Source: Jiella endophytica (GTDB taxonomy: Bacteria; Pseudomonadota; Alphaproteobacteria; Rhizobiales; Rhizobiaceae). Taken from it: 64,000 nt of DNA. The notes under the pieces were generated by a model that saw nothing but the letters and a program-made list of their open reading frames with translations, did no database searches and was not told the origin of the DNA. The position numbers and the translations under genes are program-made. Shown here one piece after another: positions 8,423 through 17,365 of this stretch. Location: NCBI RefSeq assembly GCF_004519335.1, contig NZ_SOZD01000001.1, positions 62,001-126,000 on the forward strand, read 5' to 3'. Positions within the stretch are counted from its first letter, which is position 1, and the number at the start of each line of letters is the position of its first letter.

Positions 8423-8480
8423 TTGCCTGGAGGCAAATTGCCGTTCCCCTTTTTGCCGCGATAGTGCCATGATGCGGCAA
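8423..8480. promoter_or_regulatory. Two palindromes in the divergent isochorismatase/LysR promoter
   Basis: A 6-base inverted repeat, TTGCCT-GG-AGGCAA (8423-8436), is followed by a 7-base inverted repeat, TTGCCGC-N14-GCGGCAA (8453-8480). Both start from TTGCC, so they look like paired sites for one dimeric regulator. LysR proteins usually bind such sites in the shared promoter of their own gene and the divergent target. Binding is inferred. Confidence 0.45.
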
Positions 8481-8507
8481 GCTGCGTCGCGGAATGAGGA
8501 ACGCCGA

Positions 8508-9437
8508 ATGGACACCGAAGACCTGCACACATTCGTCGCCGTGGCCGATGCCGGGGGCGTCTCGGCCGCGGCGCGCCGTCTCGGCATTTCCAAGTCGATC
8601 GTCAGCCGGCGGCTCTTCCGGCTCGAATCCGAACTCGGCGTCCAGCTCCTCGCCCGGACCACCCGCGGCGCCGCTTTGACGGAGGCCGGCGCGACCTTTC
8701 GGGACCATGCCGCCCGGGTGGGTGCCGAAATGGATCTGGCGCGGGAAAACATCCTGCCGACCGGCGATCTCCGTGGCCGGCTGCGGGTCGCCGTACCGCT
8801 CTCCTTCGGCCCGTCGCATTTCGCCCCGGTGCTGGCGGAAATGGCGAAGGACCATCCGCAGCTTCACATCCACACCTCGTACAGCGACCGCTTCGTCGAT
8901 CTCATTGCCGAGGGGTTCGATTGCGCGATCCGGGTCGGCTATCTGCCGGACTCCAACATGATCGCGAGACGCGTCGGCCCGGTGTCCGGAAAGCTCGTCG
9001 CCAGTCCGGACTATATCGCGGCGCACGGAGCGCCCGAGACGCCGCAGGACCTCGTCACCCATCAGGCGCTGATGCAGGGGACGGAAGCCTGGCAGCTGAT
9101 GGATGGCGACAGGATCATCACGGTGCAGCCGCAGGGACGCTTCAAGGCCGACAACGGCACGGCCCTCACCGCCGCGGCCGTGGCGGGGCTCGGCATCGGC
9201 TATCTTCCCGACTGCCTGACTCACGAGCATGTTTCGTCGGGCAAGCTCGTCCCTGTGATGACGCGCTATCCGCCGCCGCCGGCCGGCACCTATGTCGTCC
9301 GCCCGCCAGGCCAGCATCCCGCCCGGAAGATCAGGATCCTGACCGAGACGCTGATCGCCTATTTCGAGCGCAATCCGGAACTCTGGGGCCGCGAGAACCG
9401 AGAAGAGAAAGGCCACAGACGAACACGCAACGCGTGA
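8508..9437 (+). CDS. LysR-family transcriptional regulator
   Basis: A 309-residue LysR regulator. The winged helix-turn-helix is at residues 1-60 (DLHTFVAVADAGGVSAAARR, ISKSIVSRRLFRLESELG, LLARTTRGAALTEAG). A periplasmic-binding-protein-like effector domain follows, with FDCAIRVGYLPDSNMIARRVG and AAAVAGLGIGYLPD, as in the CrgA/AaeR group. GAGGAA lies nine bases before the ATG. It is divergent from the isochorismatase gene, and its probable operators are in the gap. The C-terminal tail is charged and basic (REEKGHRRTRNA). The effector is unknown. The 238 bases that follow, before the aldehyde oxidoreductase operon, hold nothing I recognise. Confidence 0.9.
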   Translation: MDTEDLHTFVAVADAGGVSAAARRLGISKSIVSRRLFRLESELGVQLLARTTRGAALTEAGATFRDHAARVGAEMDLARENILPTGDLRGRLRVAVPLSFGPSHFAPVLAEMAKDHPQLHIHTSYSDRFVDLIAEGFDCAIRVGYLPDSNMIARRVGPVSGKLVASPDYIAAHGAPETPQDLVTHQALMQGTEAWQLMDGDRIITVQPQGRFKADNGTALTAAAVAGLGIGYLPDCLTHEHVSSGKLVPVMTRYPPPPAGTYVVRPPGQHPARKIRILTETLIAYFERNPELWGRENREEKGHRRTRNA

Positions 9438-9675
9438 CGGGCCGGTTGCCGCTTTGCGCGGGCATGGCTGCAGCAGTCCGCGCTTGGGGCAGGATTACAG
9501 TGCCGGGAGACAGCCGCGGCGGATCCACCTCGGTCGCTGGAACGGCGCCGCCGCGACCCGATCACTACAACCTGACTGAACACTTCGTCACCCCCACTCG
9601 AAACCATCGCCCGATGCCCTCGTTAAGGGACGGATTTCGAACCGTTCCAATCAGGGTCCCATCTCGGGAGCCTCG

Positions 9676-10215
9676 ATGAAGCGAAACCGAAGGGCGAAAC
9701 GTTCGATGAAGCTGAAGATCAACGGGGTCGAGCATGAGCTCGACATCGATATGCGCACCTCGCTGCTCGACGCCTGCCGCGACCATCTGGGCCTCACCGG
9801 CTCGAAGAAGGGTTGCGACCATGGCCAGTGCGGCGCCTGCACCATGCTGGTGAACGGCCGGCGCATCAATTCCTGCCTCACCCTCGCCGTCATGCACGAA
9901 GGCGACGAGATCACCACCATCGAGGGCATCGGCGAGCCGGGCAATCTGCATCCGATGCAGGAGGCCTTCCTCCACCATGACGGATTCCAGTGCGGCTACT
10001 GCACGCCGGGCCAGATCGTTTCGGCCGTCGGCATGCTCGGCGAGGTGGCCGACGGCTGGCCGAGCCACGCAAGCGCCGACGTCAAGGCTGGCGCGGCTCT
10101 GTCCGGCGACGAGATACGCGAGCGTATGAGCGGCAATCTCTGCCGCTGCTCGGCCTATCCGAACATCGTCGACGCCATCGAAACCGCCAGCGCCAAGATG
10201 AAGGAGAACGCATGA
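9676..10215 (+). CDS. paoA: Aldehyde oxidoreductase iron-sulfur subunit (PaoA/YagT-like)
   Basis: Small subunit of a xanthine-dehydrogenase-family molybdenum enzyme, 179 residues. It carries a plant-type 2Fe-2S site ([16 protein letters not shown] plus a downstream Cys) and the second, C-terminal 2Fe-2S domain ([12 protein letters not shown] and [13 protein letters not shown]). It passes electrons from the molybdenum cofactor to the FAD subunit. No twin-arginine signal is seen, unlike E. coli PaoA, so the enzyme may be cytoplasmic. The ATG at 9676 has GGGAG five bases upstream; a second ATG at 9706 (MKLKING) begins where homology starts and is possible. The stop overlaps the next start as ATGA. 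Confidence 0.9.
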   Translation: MKRNRRAKRSMKLKINGVEHELDIDMRTSLLDACRDHLGLTGSKKGCDHGQCGACTMLVNGRRINSCLTLAVMHEGDEITTIEGIGEPGNLHPMQEAFLHHDGFQCGYCTPGQIVSAVGMLGEVADGWPSHASADVKAGAALSGDEIRERMSGNLCRCSAYPNIVDAIETASAKMKENA

Positions 10216-11183
10216 GACCGTTCGACTACGCCCGGGCGGGCAACGTCGCCGAGGCAGGCCAGATGGCCGGGCGCTTCATTGCCGGCGGCACCAATCTGCT
10301 CGACCTGATGAAGCTCGAAGTGGAGACGCCGGACAAGCTCGTCGACATCACCCGTCTGCCGCTGCGGGGTATCGAGGAGACCGATGATGGCGGGCTGCGT
10401 ATCGGCGCTCTCGTCAGCAATGCCGACCTCGCCGCCGATCCGCGCATCCGCCGCGACTACGAAGTGCTCTCGCGGGCGCTGCTCGCCGGCGCATCGGGCC
10501 AGTTGCGCAACAAGGCGACGACCGGCGGCAACCTCCTGCAGCGCACCCGCTGCAGCTATTTCTACGAGCCATCCCAGCCCTGCAACAAGCGCGAGCCGGG
10601 CTCCGGCTGCGGAGCGATCGGCGGCTTTAATCGCATCCATGCGGTCCTCGGCACCTCGGACAAGTGTATCGCGACGCATCCCTCTGACATGGCCGTGGCG
10701 ATGCGGGCGCTCGACGCCGTCGTCGAGACGCAGAAGGTCGACGGATCGACCCGGGCGATTGCGCTCGGCGAGTTCTACCGGCTGCCGGGCGATACGCCCG
10801 AGATCGAAAACGTCCTCGAACAGGGCGAGCTCATCACCGCCGTGCGTCTGCCGAAACCCTTTGCCGGCCAGCATCGCTACCGCAAGGTCCGCGATCGCGC
10901 GTCCTACGCCTTCGCGCTGGTCTCGGTCGCCGCGGTGGTGCGGATGGACGGCGGCAAAATCGCCGAGGCCCGGCTTGCCTTTGGCGGGCTCGCGCACATG
11001 CCATGGCGCGACGAGACCGTGGAAAAGGCGCTGATCGGACAGGAGCCGGCAATGGCGAATTTCGACAAGGCCGCCGACATCCTCCTCGCCGAGGCCAAGG
11101 GCCAGGGCGAGAACGACTTCAAGATCCCGCTCGCGCGGCGCACGCTGAAAGCCGTGCTCGCCGACGCCACCAAGGGAGCCTAA
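10212..11183 (+). CDS. paoB: Aldehyde oxidoreductase FAD-binding subunit (PaoB/YagS-like)
   Basis: Medium subunit, 323 residues, of the CO-dehydrogenase flavoprotein family. FAD-binding motifs are [11 protein letters not shown] and [13 protein letters not shown] Cys-rich insert ([19 protein letters not shown], then DKC) matches the extra 4Fe-4S cluster loop that marks PaoB and related aldehyde or 4-hydroxybenzoyl-CoA reductase subunits. A C-terminal CO_deh_flav_C domain follows ([19 protein letters not shown]). It is translationally coupled to the small subunit through an ATGA overlap. Together with the flanking genes it forms a complete three-gene molybdenum hydroxylase. Confidence 0.9.
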   Translation: MRPFDYARAGNVAEAGQMAGRFIAGGTNLLDLMKLEVETPDKLVDITRLPLRGIEETDDGGLRIGALVSNADLAADPRIRRDYEVLSRALLAGASGQLRNKATTGGNLLQRTRCSYFYEPSQPCNKREPGSGCGAIGGFNRIHAVLGTSDKCIATHPSDMAVAMRALDAVVETQKVDGSTRAIALGEFYRLPGDTPEIENVLEQGELITAVRLPKPFAGQHRYRKVRDRASYAFALVSVAAVVRMDGGKIAEARLAFGGLAHMPWRDETVEKALIGQEPAMANFDKAADILLAEAKGQGENDFKIPLARRTLKAVLADATKGA

Positions 11184-11187
11184 CGCC

Positions 11188-13416
11188 ATGAACAAGCACG
11201 TGATGAACGAAGCGATCGGCGAGACCCGCCTCGATCGCGGCACGCAAGGGGTGATCGGCCAGGGCGTCGATCGCTATGAGGGAAAGCTCAAGGTCTCGGG
11301 CAAGGCGCCCTATGCCTATGAGCATCTGATCGGCGAAAAGGTCGCCTATGGCTTCGTCGTGCCGGGCCCCATCGGTAGGGCCAGGGTGAAGTCGATCGAC
11401 ACCGCGAAGGCCAGGGCGATGCCCGGCGTTCTCGCCGTCGTCACCGGCGACGCGATCATGCACTCCTCGGCGCAGCCGATGGGGCCCGACGTGCCGGCAA
11501 TGAAGGGCGAGATCTTCCACTACAACCAGCCGGTGGCTCTCGTCGTCGCCGAGACGTTTGAGACGGCGCGCCATGCCTCGCATCTCGTCGAGGTCGACTA
11601 CGAGCCGCTCGAGGGCCACTACGAAATGGAGGGCCGGCGGGAGACCGGCCGGGCCAGCGACGGCGGGCCGATGGCGGCGGACACCAAGCGGGGCGATTTC
11701 GAAAAGGCCTTCGCCGCGTCCGAGGTGCAGTTCGACCGCACCTACACGACGCCCTCCTATCACGCGGCGGCAATGGAACCGCACGCCTCCGTCGCCAAAT
11801 GGGATGGCGACCAGCTGACGGTCTGGTCGTCCTGCCAACTGCTTGACCTCAACGTCAAGCAGATCGCCAACGGCGTCGGCGTCGACGCCTCGAAGGTGCG
11901 GCTGCTCAGCCCCTATATCGGCGGCGGCTTCGGCTCCAAGCTCGGCATCGGTCCGGATGCGGTCCTCGCGGCGCTCGGCGCCCGTGAGGTGGGCCGGCCG
12001 GTGAAACTGGCCTTGACCCGGCAGAACGTCTTCCAGGCGACCTCGCGCCGCGGCGAGACGATCCAGCGGGTCCGCATCGGCGCGACGAAGGACGGCCGGA
12101 TCACCTGCTTTGCCCATGAGACCGATACGCCGAATGCCGAAGGCGAGGGGTTCTTCGAGCCGTCCGGCATCTCGACGGTGTTCCTCTATCCGGGCGACGA
12201 CCGGCTGGTCACCCACCGCGTCGTCACCACCGATGTCCTGACGACCTCGGCGGTGCGAGCGCCCGGCGAGGCGACGGGCATGCTCGCCACCGAAAGCGCG
12301 CTCGACGAGCTGGCCGAGCAGTTCGGCATCGATCCGATTGCCTTCCGCAAGCTGAACGAGCCTGAGAAGGATCCGCAGGAGGACGTGCCGTTCTCCTCCC
12401 GCCGGCTGCTCGAATGCATCGACGAGGGCGCCAGGCGCTTCGGCTGGGCGGACCGTCCTTCGAAGCCGGCGACGCGTCGTGAGGGCGAATGGCTGGTCGG
12501 CTACGGCATGGCTTCGGCAAGCCGCGCCAATTCGCTGATGGCGTCTTCCGCCGAGATCGAGATGAGTGCTGACGGACGGGCGACGGTGAAGACGTCGATG
12601 ACCGACATCGGCACCGGCACCTACACCATCCTGCAGCAGATCGCCGCCGAGATGCTCGGCCTGCCGCTGGACCGGGTGGACGTTCTTCTCGGTGACACCT
12701 CGCTGCCGGCATCGTCGGGTTCCGGTGGATCCTGGGGCGCCAACTCGGCCGGTTCCTCCGTCTTCGTCGCGGCCGAAGCGATCGTCGAGGAATTTGCCAG
12801 GCGTCTCGATGTCGACGCCAGCACCCTGACCTTGAAGGACGGTCACGCGATCGCCGGTAACCGCCAGATCCCGTTCTCGGAGATCCTCAAACGCGAGACG
12901 CTGACGGTCACCGGCAAGATCGAACCGGGCGACACGTCGGACAACACCAACCAGGCGAGCTATGGCGCGCATTTCGCCGAGGTCGCGGTCAACGTCACCA
13001 CCGGCGAGACCCGCGTCCGGCGGCTGCTGACCGTCGGCACGGCCGGGCGCATCCTCAACATGAAGACAGCAACGTCCCAGTGCTATGGCGGTCAGATCTG
13101 GGGCATCGGCTACGCGCTCGAAGAGGAACTGGTGGTTGACCCACGCAGCGGGCTGATCGTCAATCACGATCTCGCCGAATATCACGTGCCGGTGCATGCC
13201 GACGTGCCGAAGCTCGACGTGGTGCTTCTCGAGGATCGCGACCCCTATGCCAGCCCGCTCGCCGGCAAGGGGATCGGCGAACTCGCCATCGCCGGTGTCG
13301 GCGCGGCGATCAACAATGCGGTCTACAATGCCACCGGGATCAGGGTCTACGACTACCCGATCACCATGGACAAGCTCTTGCCGCGTCTGCCGGAGGAGGT
13401 CGGCGCAGCGGCGTAA
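11188..13416 (+). CDS. paoC: Aldehyde oxidoreductase molybdenum-binding subunit (PaoC/YagR-like)
   Basis: Large catalytic subunit, 742 residues, binding the molybdopterin cofactor. Visible landmarks are the N-terminal a/b hammerhead domain (RYEGKLKVSGKAPYAYEH), SPYIGGGFGSKLG, VRAPGEATGM, DIGTGTYTILQQ and the C-terminal GKGIGELAIAGVGAAI, whose Glu is the expected catalytic base. It oxidises aldehydes to acids with water as oxygen donor; substrates of the group are broad and aromatic aldehydes are favoured. The gene starts four bases after paoB and the operon ends in a strong terminator. No XdhC-type maturation chaperone (PaoD) is present in the window. Detoxifying aldehydes would fit the C1 genes nearby, but that link is inference. 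Confidence 0.9.
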   Translation: MNKHVMNEAIGETRLDRGTQGVIGQGVDRYEGKLKVSGKAPYAYEHLIGEKVAYGFVVPGPIGRARVKSIDTAKARAMPGVLAVVTGDAIMHSSAQPMGPDVPAMKGEIFHYNQPVALVVAETFETARHASHLVEVDYEPLEGHYEMEGRRETGRASDGGPMAADTKRGDFEKAFAASEVQFDRTYTTPSYHAAAMEPHASVAKWDGDQLTVWSSCQLLDLNVKQIANGVGVDASKVRLLSPYIGGGFGSKLGIGPDAVLAALGAREVGRPVKLALTRQNVFQATSRRGETIQRVRIGATKDGRITCFAHETDTPNAEGEGFFEPSGISTVFLYPGDDRLVTHRVVTTDVLTTSAVRAPGEATGMLATESALDELAEQFGIDPIAFRKLNEPEKDPQEDVPFSSRRLLECIDEGARRFGWADRPSKPATRREGEWLVGYGMASASRANSLMASSAEIEMSADGRATVKTSMTDIGTGTYTILQQIAAEMLGLPLDRVDVLLGDTSLPASSGSGGSWGANSAGSSVFVAAEAIVEEFARRLDVDASTLTLKDGHAIAGNRQIPFSEILKRETLTVTGKIEPGDTSDNTNQASYGAHFAEVAVNVTTGETRVRRLLTVGTAGRILNMKTATSQCYGGQIWGIGYALEEELVVDPRSGLIVNHDLAEYHVPVHADVPKLDVVLLEDRDPYASPLAGKGIGELAIAGVGAAINNAVYNATGIRVYDYPITMDKLLPRLPEEVGAAA

Positions 13417-13451
13417 ACGCCGGCAAGGTATAGTCGCACGAAAATTGAGCG

Positions 13452-13489
13452 GAACGGCCGGCCAACGATAACCGGCCGTTCTCATTTTT
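13452..13489 (+). terminator. Rho-independent terminator of the paoABC operon
   Basis: A perfect 10-base stem (13452-13461 with 13472-13481, GAACGGCCGG/CCGGCCGTTC) and a 10-base loop, followed by TCATTTTTC. It lies 35 bases after the paoC stop. The remaining 250 bases to the next gene contain no credible ORF. Confidence 0.85.
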
Positions 13490-13745
13490 CTAAAGAACGC
13501 AGACCGGCCTTGATCTGAATACCGGAAGGGCAGGGTCAGATGCCCGACTACCTCAGGCCAACTCGACAAATGGCTCAATGGTCAGGGCAAGTTGCTCTCT
13601 TGCATCCTTGGCGAGGGGCAGTATGGGTCGGGGCGGTTCTGCTCTACCGAGACCGAGCATCTCGAAAAGCGCGTACATCGCCCGGAGACTTGCTTCAGGA
13701 TCATGCATCGAGGATGCGTTGGTTTCGACCCTGTCGGTGACGGCG

Positions 13746-14351
13746 TCAGGCGGCTAGGCCGAGCGGCTCCTCCATCGCGAACCGACCCGTCGGCGCGACG
13801 ACGCCCTTAGCGCCGTCCAGGGCGCCCTCGACCAGTTCCAGCGCCAGGAGCCGCCGCTGCTCGAACGGGCCGGGCATGGCGAGCCTTGCGGTCCGAGCCG
13901 CGGTGAACCCGAAGCGGGCATAATATTCCGGATCGCCGACGAGGATGATGGCGCCATGGCCGAGCCTTGCGGCTTCGGCGATCGCCTGGCGCATCAGAAG
14001 GCCGCCGAGCCCGGTGCCCTGGCTTTCCGGCGAAACCGCGAGGGGGCCGAGGAGGAGGGCAGGGACGTCGCGTCCGTTTCGGGTACCGGCCGAAATGTTC
14101 CACAGCCGGACGGTGCCGGCGAGCGAGCCGTCCGGGCGCACGGCGGAGAAGGCGAGGCCTTCGGCCGGCAGCCGGCCGGCGCGGATCGCCTCAGAGGACT
14201 TGCGGGTGCGGCCGGGCCCCATCGCGGCGTCGAGCAGAGCCTCGCGGGCCGAGACATGGGTTGCGGCTTCTTCGACGATGGCGATGAAGGGAACGGCGTT
14301 TGCAAAGGCGGATGCGGAGACGAATGCGGTCACGAAAACCTCCCGAACCAT
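13746..14351 (-). CDS. GNAT family N-acetyltransferase (YhbS-like)
   Basis: About 201 residues. The C-terminal two thirds is a GNAT fold with the acetyl-CoA loop in LAVSPESQGTGLGGLLMRQAIAEA, then GAIILVGDPEYYARFGF, the YhbS-type signature. The upstream strand reads AGTVRLWNISAG and PALLLGPLAV. The acceptor substrate is unknown. The 5' end is unclear: ATG 14351 lacks a purine-rich ribosome binding site, and the first 25 residues (VREVFVTAFVSASAFANAVP) look unlike the family, whose homology begins near VEEAATHVSAREALLDAAMG. A later non-ATG start is therefore possible. It is not obviously in an operon. Confidence 0.75.
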   Translation of the reverse strand: MVREVFVTAFVSASAFANAVPFIAIVEEAATHVSAREALLDAAMGPGRTRKSSEAIRAGRLPAEGLAFSAVRPDGSLAGTVRLWNISAGTRNGRDVPALLLGPLAVSPESQGTGLGGLLMRQAIAEAARLGHGAIILVGDPEYYARFGFTAARTARLAMPGPFEQRRLLALELVEGALDGAKGVVAPTGRFAMEEPLGLAA

Positions 14352-14410
14352 GAAAAAGGAGGTTGAAGACTTGCGTGCCGGTCGGCGCGCGGGCGGATCA
14401 CCCGGCGCCT

Positions 14411-14440
14411 CGCCCCCGATCAACTGTCAGATCGGGGGCG
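14411..14440. terminator. Palindrome between acetyltransferase and ornithine decarboxylase genes
   Basis: A perfect 11-base inverted repeat (CGCCCCCGATC/GATCGGGGGCG) with an 8-base loop lies 75 bases downstream of the ornithine decarboxylase stop. There is no T-run on either side, so it could be a factor-assisted terminator or a binding site. Confidence 0.4.
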
Positions 14441-14515
14441 TGTTCTGCCGGGTCTAGACGGGCCTTCGTCGCCCGTCCCTTCGTCGTTGGGATATGCTTC
14501 GCGTCACAGCCATCC

Positions 14516-15649
14516 TCAGATCACGTAGGACCTGAGCGGCTCGAAGCCGTTGAAGGCCACCGAGGCGTAGGTCGTGGTGTAGGCGCCGGTGCCGTCGATC
14601 AGCAGCTCGTCGCCGACGGTCAAGGAGACGGGCAGCGGGTAGGGCGTCTTCTCGTACATCACGTCGGCCGAGTCGCAGGTCGGGCCGGCGAGCACGCAGG
14701 GCTCCGTCGCCTCGCCGTCGCGGTGGCTGAGGATCGGATAGCGGATCGCCTCGTCCATCGTCTCGGCGAGACCGCCGAACTTGCCGATGTCGAGGAACAC
14801 CCAGCGGTTCTCGTCCGCCTTCGACTTCTTCGAGACGAGGACGACCTCGGTCTTGATGACGCCGGCGTCGCCGACCATGCCGCGGCCGGGCTCGATGATC
14901 GTCTCCGGCAGCTGGTTGCCGAAATGCTTGGTGAGGCTCTGGAAGATCGCCTGACCGTAGGCAGAAGCCGCCGGCACGTCCTTCAGGTAGCGGGTCGGGA
15001 AGCCGCCGCCCATGTTGACGAGGGTCAGCACGATGCCCTTTTCGGCCAGCGCGTCGAAGACGAACTTGGCATCCGCGATCGCCGAGTCCCAGGCTTCCGT
15101 ATTGGTCTGCTGCGAGCCGACATGGAAGGAGACGCCGGTCGCCTTCAGGCCGAGGCGGGCGGCCTCGGTGAGGACGTCGACGGCCATCGCAGGCACGCAG
15201 CCGAACTTGCGCGACAGCGGCCATTCGGCGCCCTCGCCATTGGTCAGGACGCGGCAGAACACGCGGGCGCCGGGCGCCGAGCGGGCGATCTTCTCGACCT
15301 CTTCGGTGCAGTCGACGGCAAAGAGCGAGACGCCGAGCTCGTGGGCACGGGCGACGTCGCGCTCCTTCTTGATGGTGTTGCCATAGGAGATGCGCGAGGG
15401 CGTCACGCCGGCATCGAGCGCCATCTCGATCTCGGCGACCGAGGCGCAGTCGAAGTTCGAGCCGAGCGAGGCGAGGAGCTTCAGGATCTCGGGCGCCGGA
15501 TTGGCCTTGACGGCGTAGAAGATCGCCGAGTCCGGCAGCGCCCGGCGGAAGGCACGGAAATTGTCCTCGACGATGTCGAGATCGACGACGAGGCAGGGGC
15601 CGTCGGGACGTCGGGTGGCGAGGAAATCGATGATGCGCTGCGTGACCAT
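14516..15649 (-). CDS. Ornithine/lysine decarboxylase, alanine-racemase fold (type III)
   Basis: PLP enzyme of 377 residues that turns ornithine into putrescine, as in eukaryotic-type and rhizobial decarboxylases. PLP-Lys48 lies in IFYAVKANPAPEILK, the phosphate-binding Gly-rich motif is VNMGGGFPTRY, and IEPGRGMVGDAG and CVLAGPTCDSADVMYE supply the active-site Cys/Asp pair from the partner subunit. The length equals that of alphaproteobacterial ornithine decarboxylases. The ATG has GGAGG close upstream. More than 500 bases of non-coding DNA precede the gene, suiting an RNA leader. Some relatives also accept lysine, so substrate range is open. Confidence 0.9.
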   Translation of the reverse strand: MVTQRIIDFLATRRPDGPCLVVDLDIVEDNFRAFRRALPDSAIFYAVKANPAPEILKLLASLGSNFDCASVAEIEMALDAGVTPSRISYGNTIKKERDVARAHELGVSLFAVDCTEEVEKIARSAPGARVFCRVLTNGEGAEWPLSRKFGCVPAMAVDVLTEAARLGLKATGVSFHVGSQQTNTEAWDSAIADAKFVFDALAEKGIVLTLVNMGGGFPTRYLKDVPAASAYGQAIFQSLTKHFGNQLPETIIEPGRGMVGDAGVIKTEVVLVSKKSKADENRWVFLDIGKFGGLAETMDEAIRYPILSHRDGEATEPCVLAGPTCDSADVMYEKTPYPLPVSLTVGDELLIDGTGAYTTTYASVAFNGFEPLRSYVI

Positions 15650-16176
15650 GGGAGCCTCCGAGGGACCAGGAATGGGTCGACAGGGAGCGTGCGCAACCGC
15701 GCGCCCGAACGGCGACAACGCCGACCGGGAGAGACAGTTTCGCGACGCGACTTCATCGGAAACCCGCGCAAGACAACGCGAGCATTCCGGCTTCGTCTGC
15801 CATGGTTTGGAGGGCTTGAACCCGCCGCACTTCAGGCAAGGATGGTGTGCCTCTTCAGTATTCCCGGCTGTGGAGACCGGGAGAGACCAGAAAGGCCCGG
15901 ACCGTCGTTGCTTCAAGGCGTCCTCGATATCGCGCGGCTCGCGAAATCGACTGGGTGTGTTACGTCCAGGTACCGTCACGGCTACCCTCGCATCTGAGGA
16001 CCGTGGGACGCCCACAGGCACGTGCGACATGGGGCAAGTCGCGATCTATGCCGAGTTGCCGTCATACGCAAGACCCAATGTCCCCCACGGTTGATTTTTC
16101 ATCCAAGCCGTTGAAGGAAGGGGAAAGGCTGCGGCAGCGCAGCCACAACGGGTCAGGTTGGAGCAAGCTCGAAGCC
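15650..16176 (-). promoter_or_regulatory. Long leader region upstream of ornithine decarboxylase, candidate speF-type RNA
   Basis: The 527 bases between the decarboxylase and the LysR gene hold no credible gene. Alphaproteobacterial ornithine decarboxylase genes often carry the structured speF leader RNA. On the minus strand this stretch has small inverted pairs, for example GGG-TTCAAG-CCC near 15811-15822 and a CGCG-N8-CGCG pair near 15762-15777. I cannot confirm the family by eye. The promoter of the LysR gene on the plus strand must also lie here. Confidence 0.3.
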
Positions 16177-17142
16177 ATGGATACACTGACCAGGATGCGC
16201 GCCTTTCTCGCCGTCATTGAGAGCGAGGGCTTTTCCGCCGCGGCTCGCAAGACCGGGCGTTCGAAGGCGCTGCTGTCGAAATATGTCCGCGAGCTGGAGG
16301 ACGAGCTCGGCGTCCTTCTGATCAACCGCACCACCCGGCAGATCGCCCTGACGGCCGCCGGCGAGGTCTATGTGCGCCGCGCCGGGACGATTCTCTCCGA
16401 TCTCGAAAGTTTGAACGAGGAGGCGCGCGAGGCGACCGGCGAGGCGAAGGGCCGCATTCGCGTCTCCGCCGCGCGTACCTTCGGCGACGCCGAACTCGGC
16501 CACTGCCTGGTCGATTTCGCCAAGGCCTATCCGGACATCAGCCTCGACATCCATCTCGACGACAATTTCGTCAATCTGGTCGAAGAGGGCTTCGACGTCG
16601 CAATCCGCATGACGCGGCTCAACGATTCGGCGATGATCGCCCGCCGGCTCGCCTCCCTCGACTTCGTCATCGTCGCCAGCCCGGAATTCCTCGAGCGCAC
16701 CGGCCGGCCGACGCATCCGGGCGAGATCGTCAACTATCCCGCCGTCATCGATTCCAATTCGCGGCTGTTTTCCAACTGGATGTTCCGCGATCCGGAAACC
16801 CAGGAGCAGATTTCCGTCGCGGTCTCCGGCCAGTTCACCGCCAACAGCCCGGTGACGGTGCGCGCGGCGGCGCTCGCGGGCCTCGGCTTCGCGCTGTCGC
16901 CGTCCTTCGTCGTCCGCGACGATCTGGAGAGCGGCCGGCTGATCACGGTCCTCGACGAATACATGTCGAGCGAGGCTGGGATCTATGCGGTGTTTCCGCA
17001 TCGTCGCCACTTGCCGGCGAGGGTTCGCGTCTTCGTCGACTTTCTCGCCGAATGGTTCAAGAAGTGCGGCCGGCAGAAATCCCTCGAAGCGGTGCACAGG
17101 CCCGGCAATTCCGGCACGGCGCAGGCCGACCGGGTGGCCTGA
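16177..17142 (+). CDS. LysR-family transcriptional regulator (CrgA/AaeR-like)
   Basis: A 321-residue regulator. The helix-turn-helix lies at residues 1-60 (MRAFLAVIESEGFSAAARKT, SKALLSKYVRELEDELGVLL, RTTRQIALTAAG). The effector domain has EEGFDVAIRMTRLNDSAMIARRLA and VRAAALAGLGFALSPSFVV. ATG 16177 is where the family begins; the frame is open further upstream but codes for unlikely sequence. It is divergent from ornithine decarboxylase with a long gap, so it may or may not control that gene. The basic C-terminal tail beyond residue 295 is not conserved in the family as I know it. Effector unknown. Confidence 0.9.
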   Translation: MDTLTRMRAFLAVIESEGFSAAARKTGRSKALLSKYVRELEDELGVLLINRTTRQIALTAAGEVYVRRAGTILSDLESLNEEAREATGEAKGRIRVSAARTFGDAELGHCLVDFAKAYPDISLDIHLDDNFVNLVEEGFDVAIRMTRLNDSAMIARRLASLDFVIVASPEFLERTGRPTHPGEIVNYPAVIDSNSRLFSNWMFRDPETQEQISVAVSGQFTANSPVTVRAAALAGLGFALSPSFVVRDDLESGRLITVLDEYMSSEAGIYAVFPHRRHLPARVRVFVDFLAEWFKKCGRQKSLEAVHRPGNSGTAQADRVA

Positions 17143-17365
17143 GCGCCCGCCGGGTCCCGATCGGGCGAGGTGGGCAGGAGGTGACAAACTTGCCCGGCCG
17201 GCCCGGCCGGTCAGCCCCTGTGGCGCGCCCCGTCTGGCGTGAGACGGCGATGCGCGACCTGCGACCGGCCTGATGGCGACTGCAAAAATCTTCGTGACGC
17301 CGGTTTCAATTCGGGCGGAACATGCGAAGCTTACCCTGGGGCATGAAAGCTCGAGGAGTGAGATC

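Noticed and set aside
11119-13578. Very long open frame antisense to paoC
   Set aside because: It is a mirror of the GC-biased third codon positions of paoC. The translation is Arg-, Gly- and Asp-rich with no motif, while the sense frame is a complete molybdenum hydroxylase.
13540-13810. Small ORFs in the gap after the paoABC terminator
   Set aside because: The translations are Arg- and Trp-rich without pattern, they overlap the acetyltransferase gene, and no ribosome binding site is seen.
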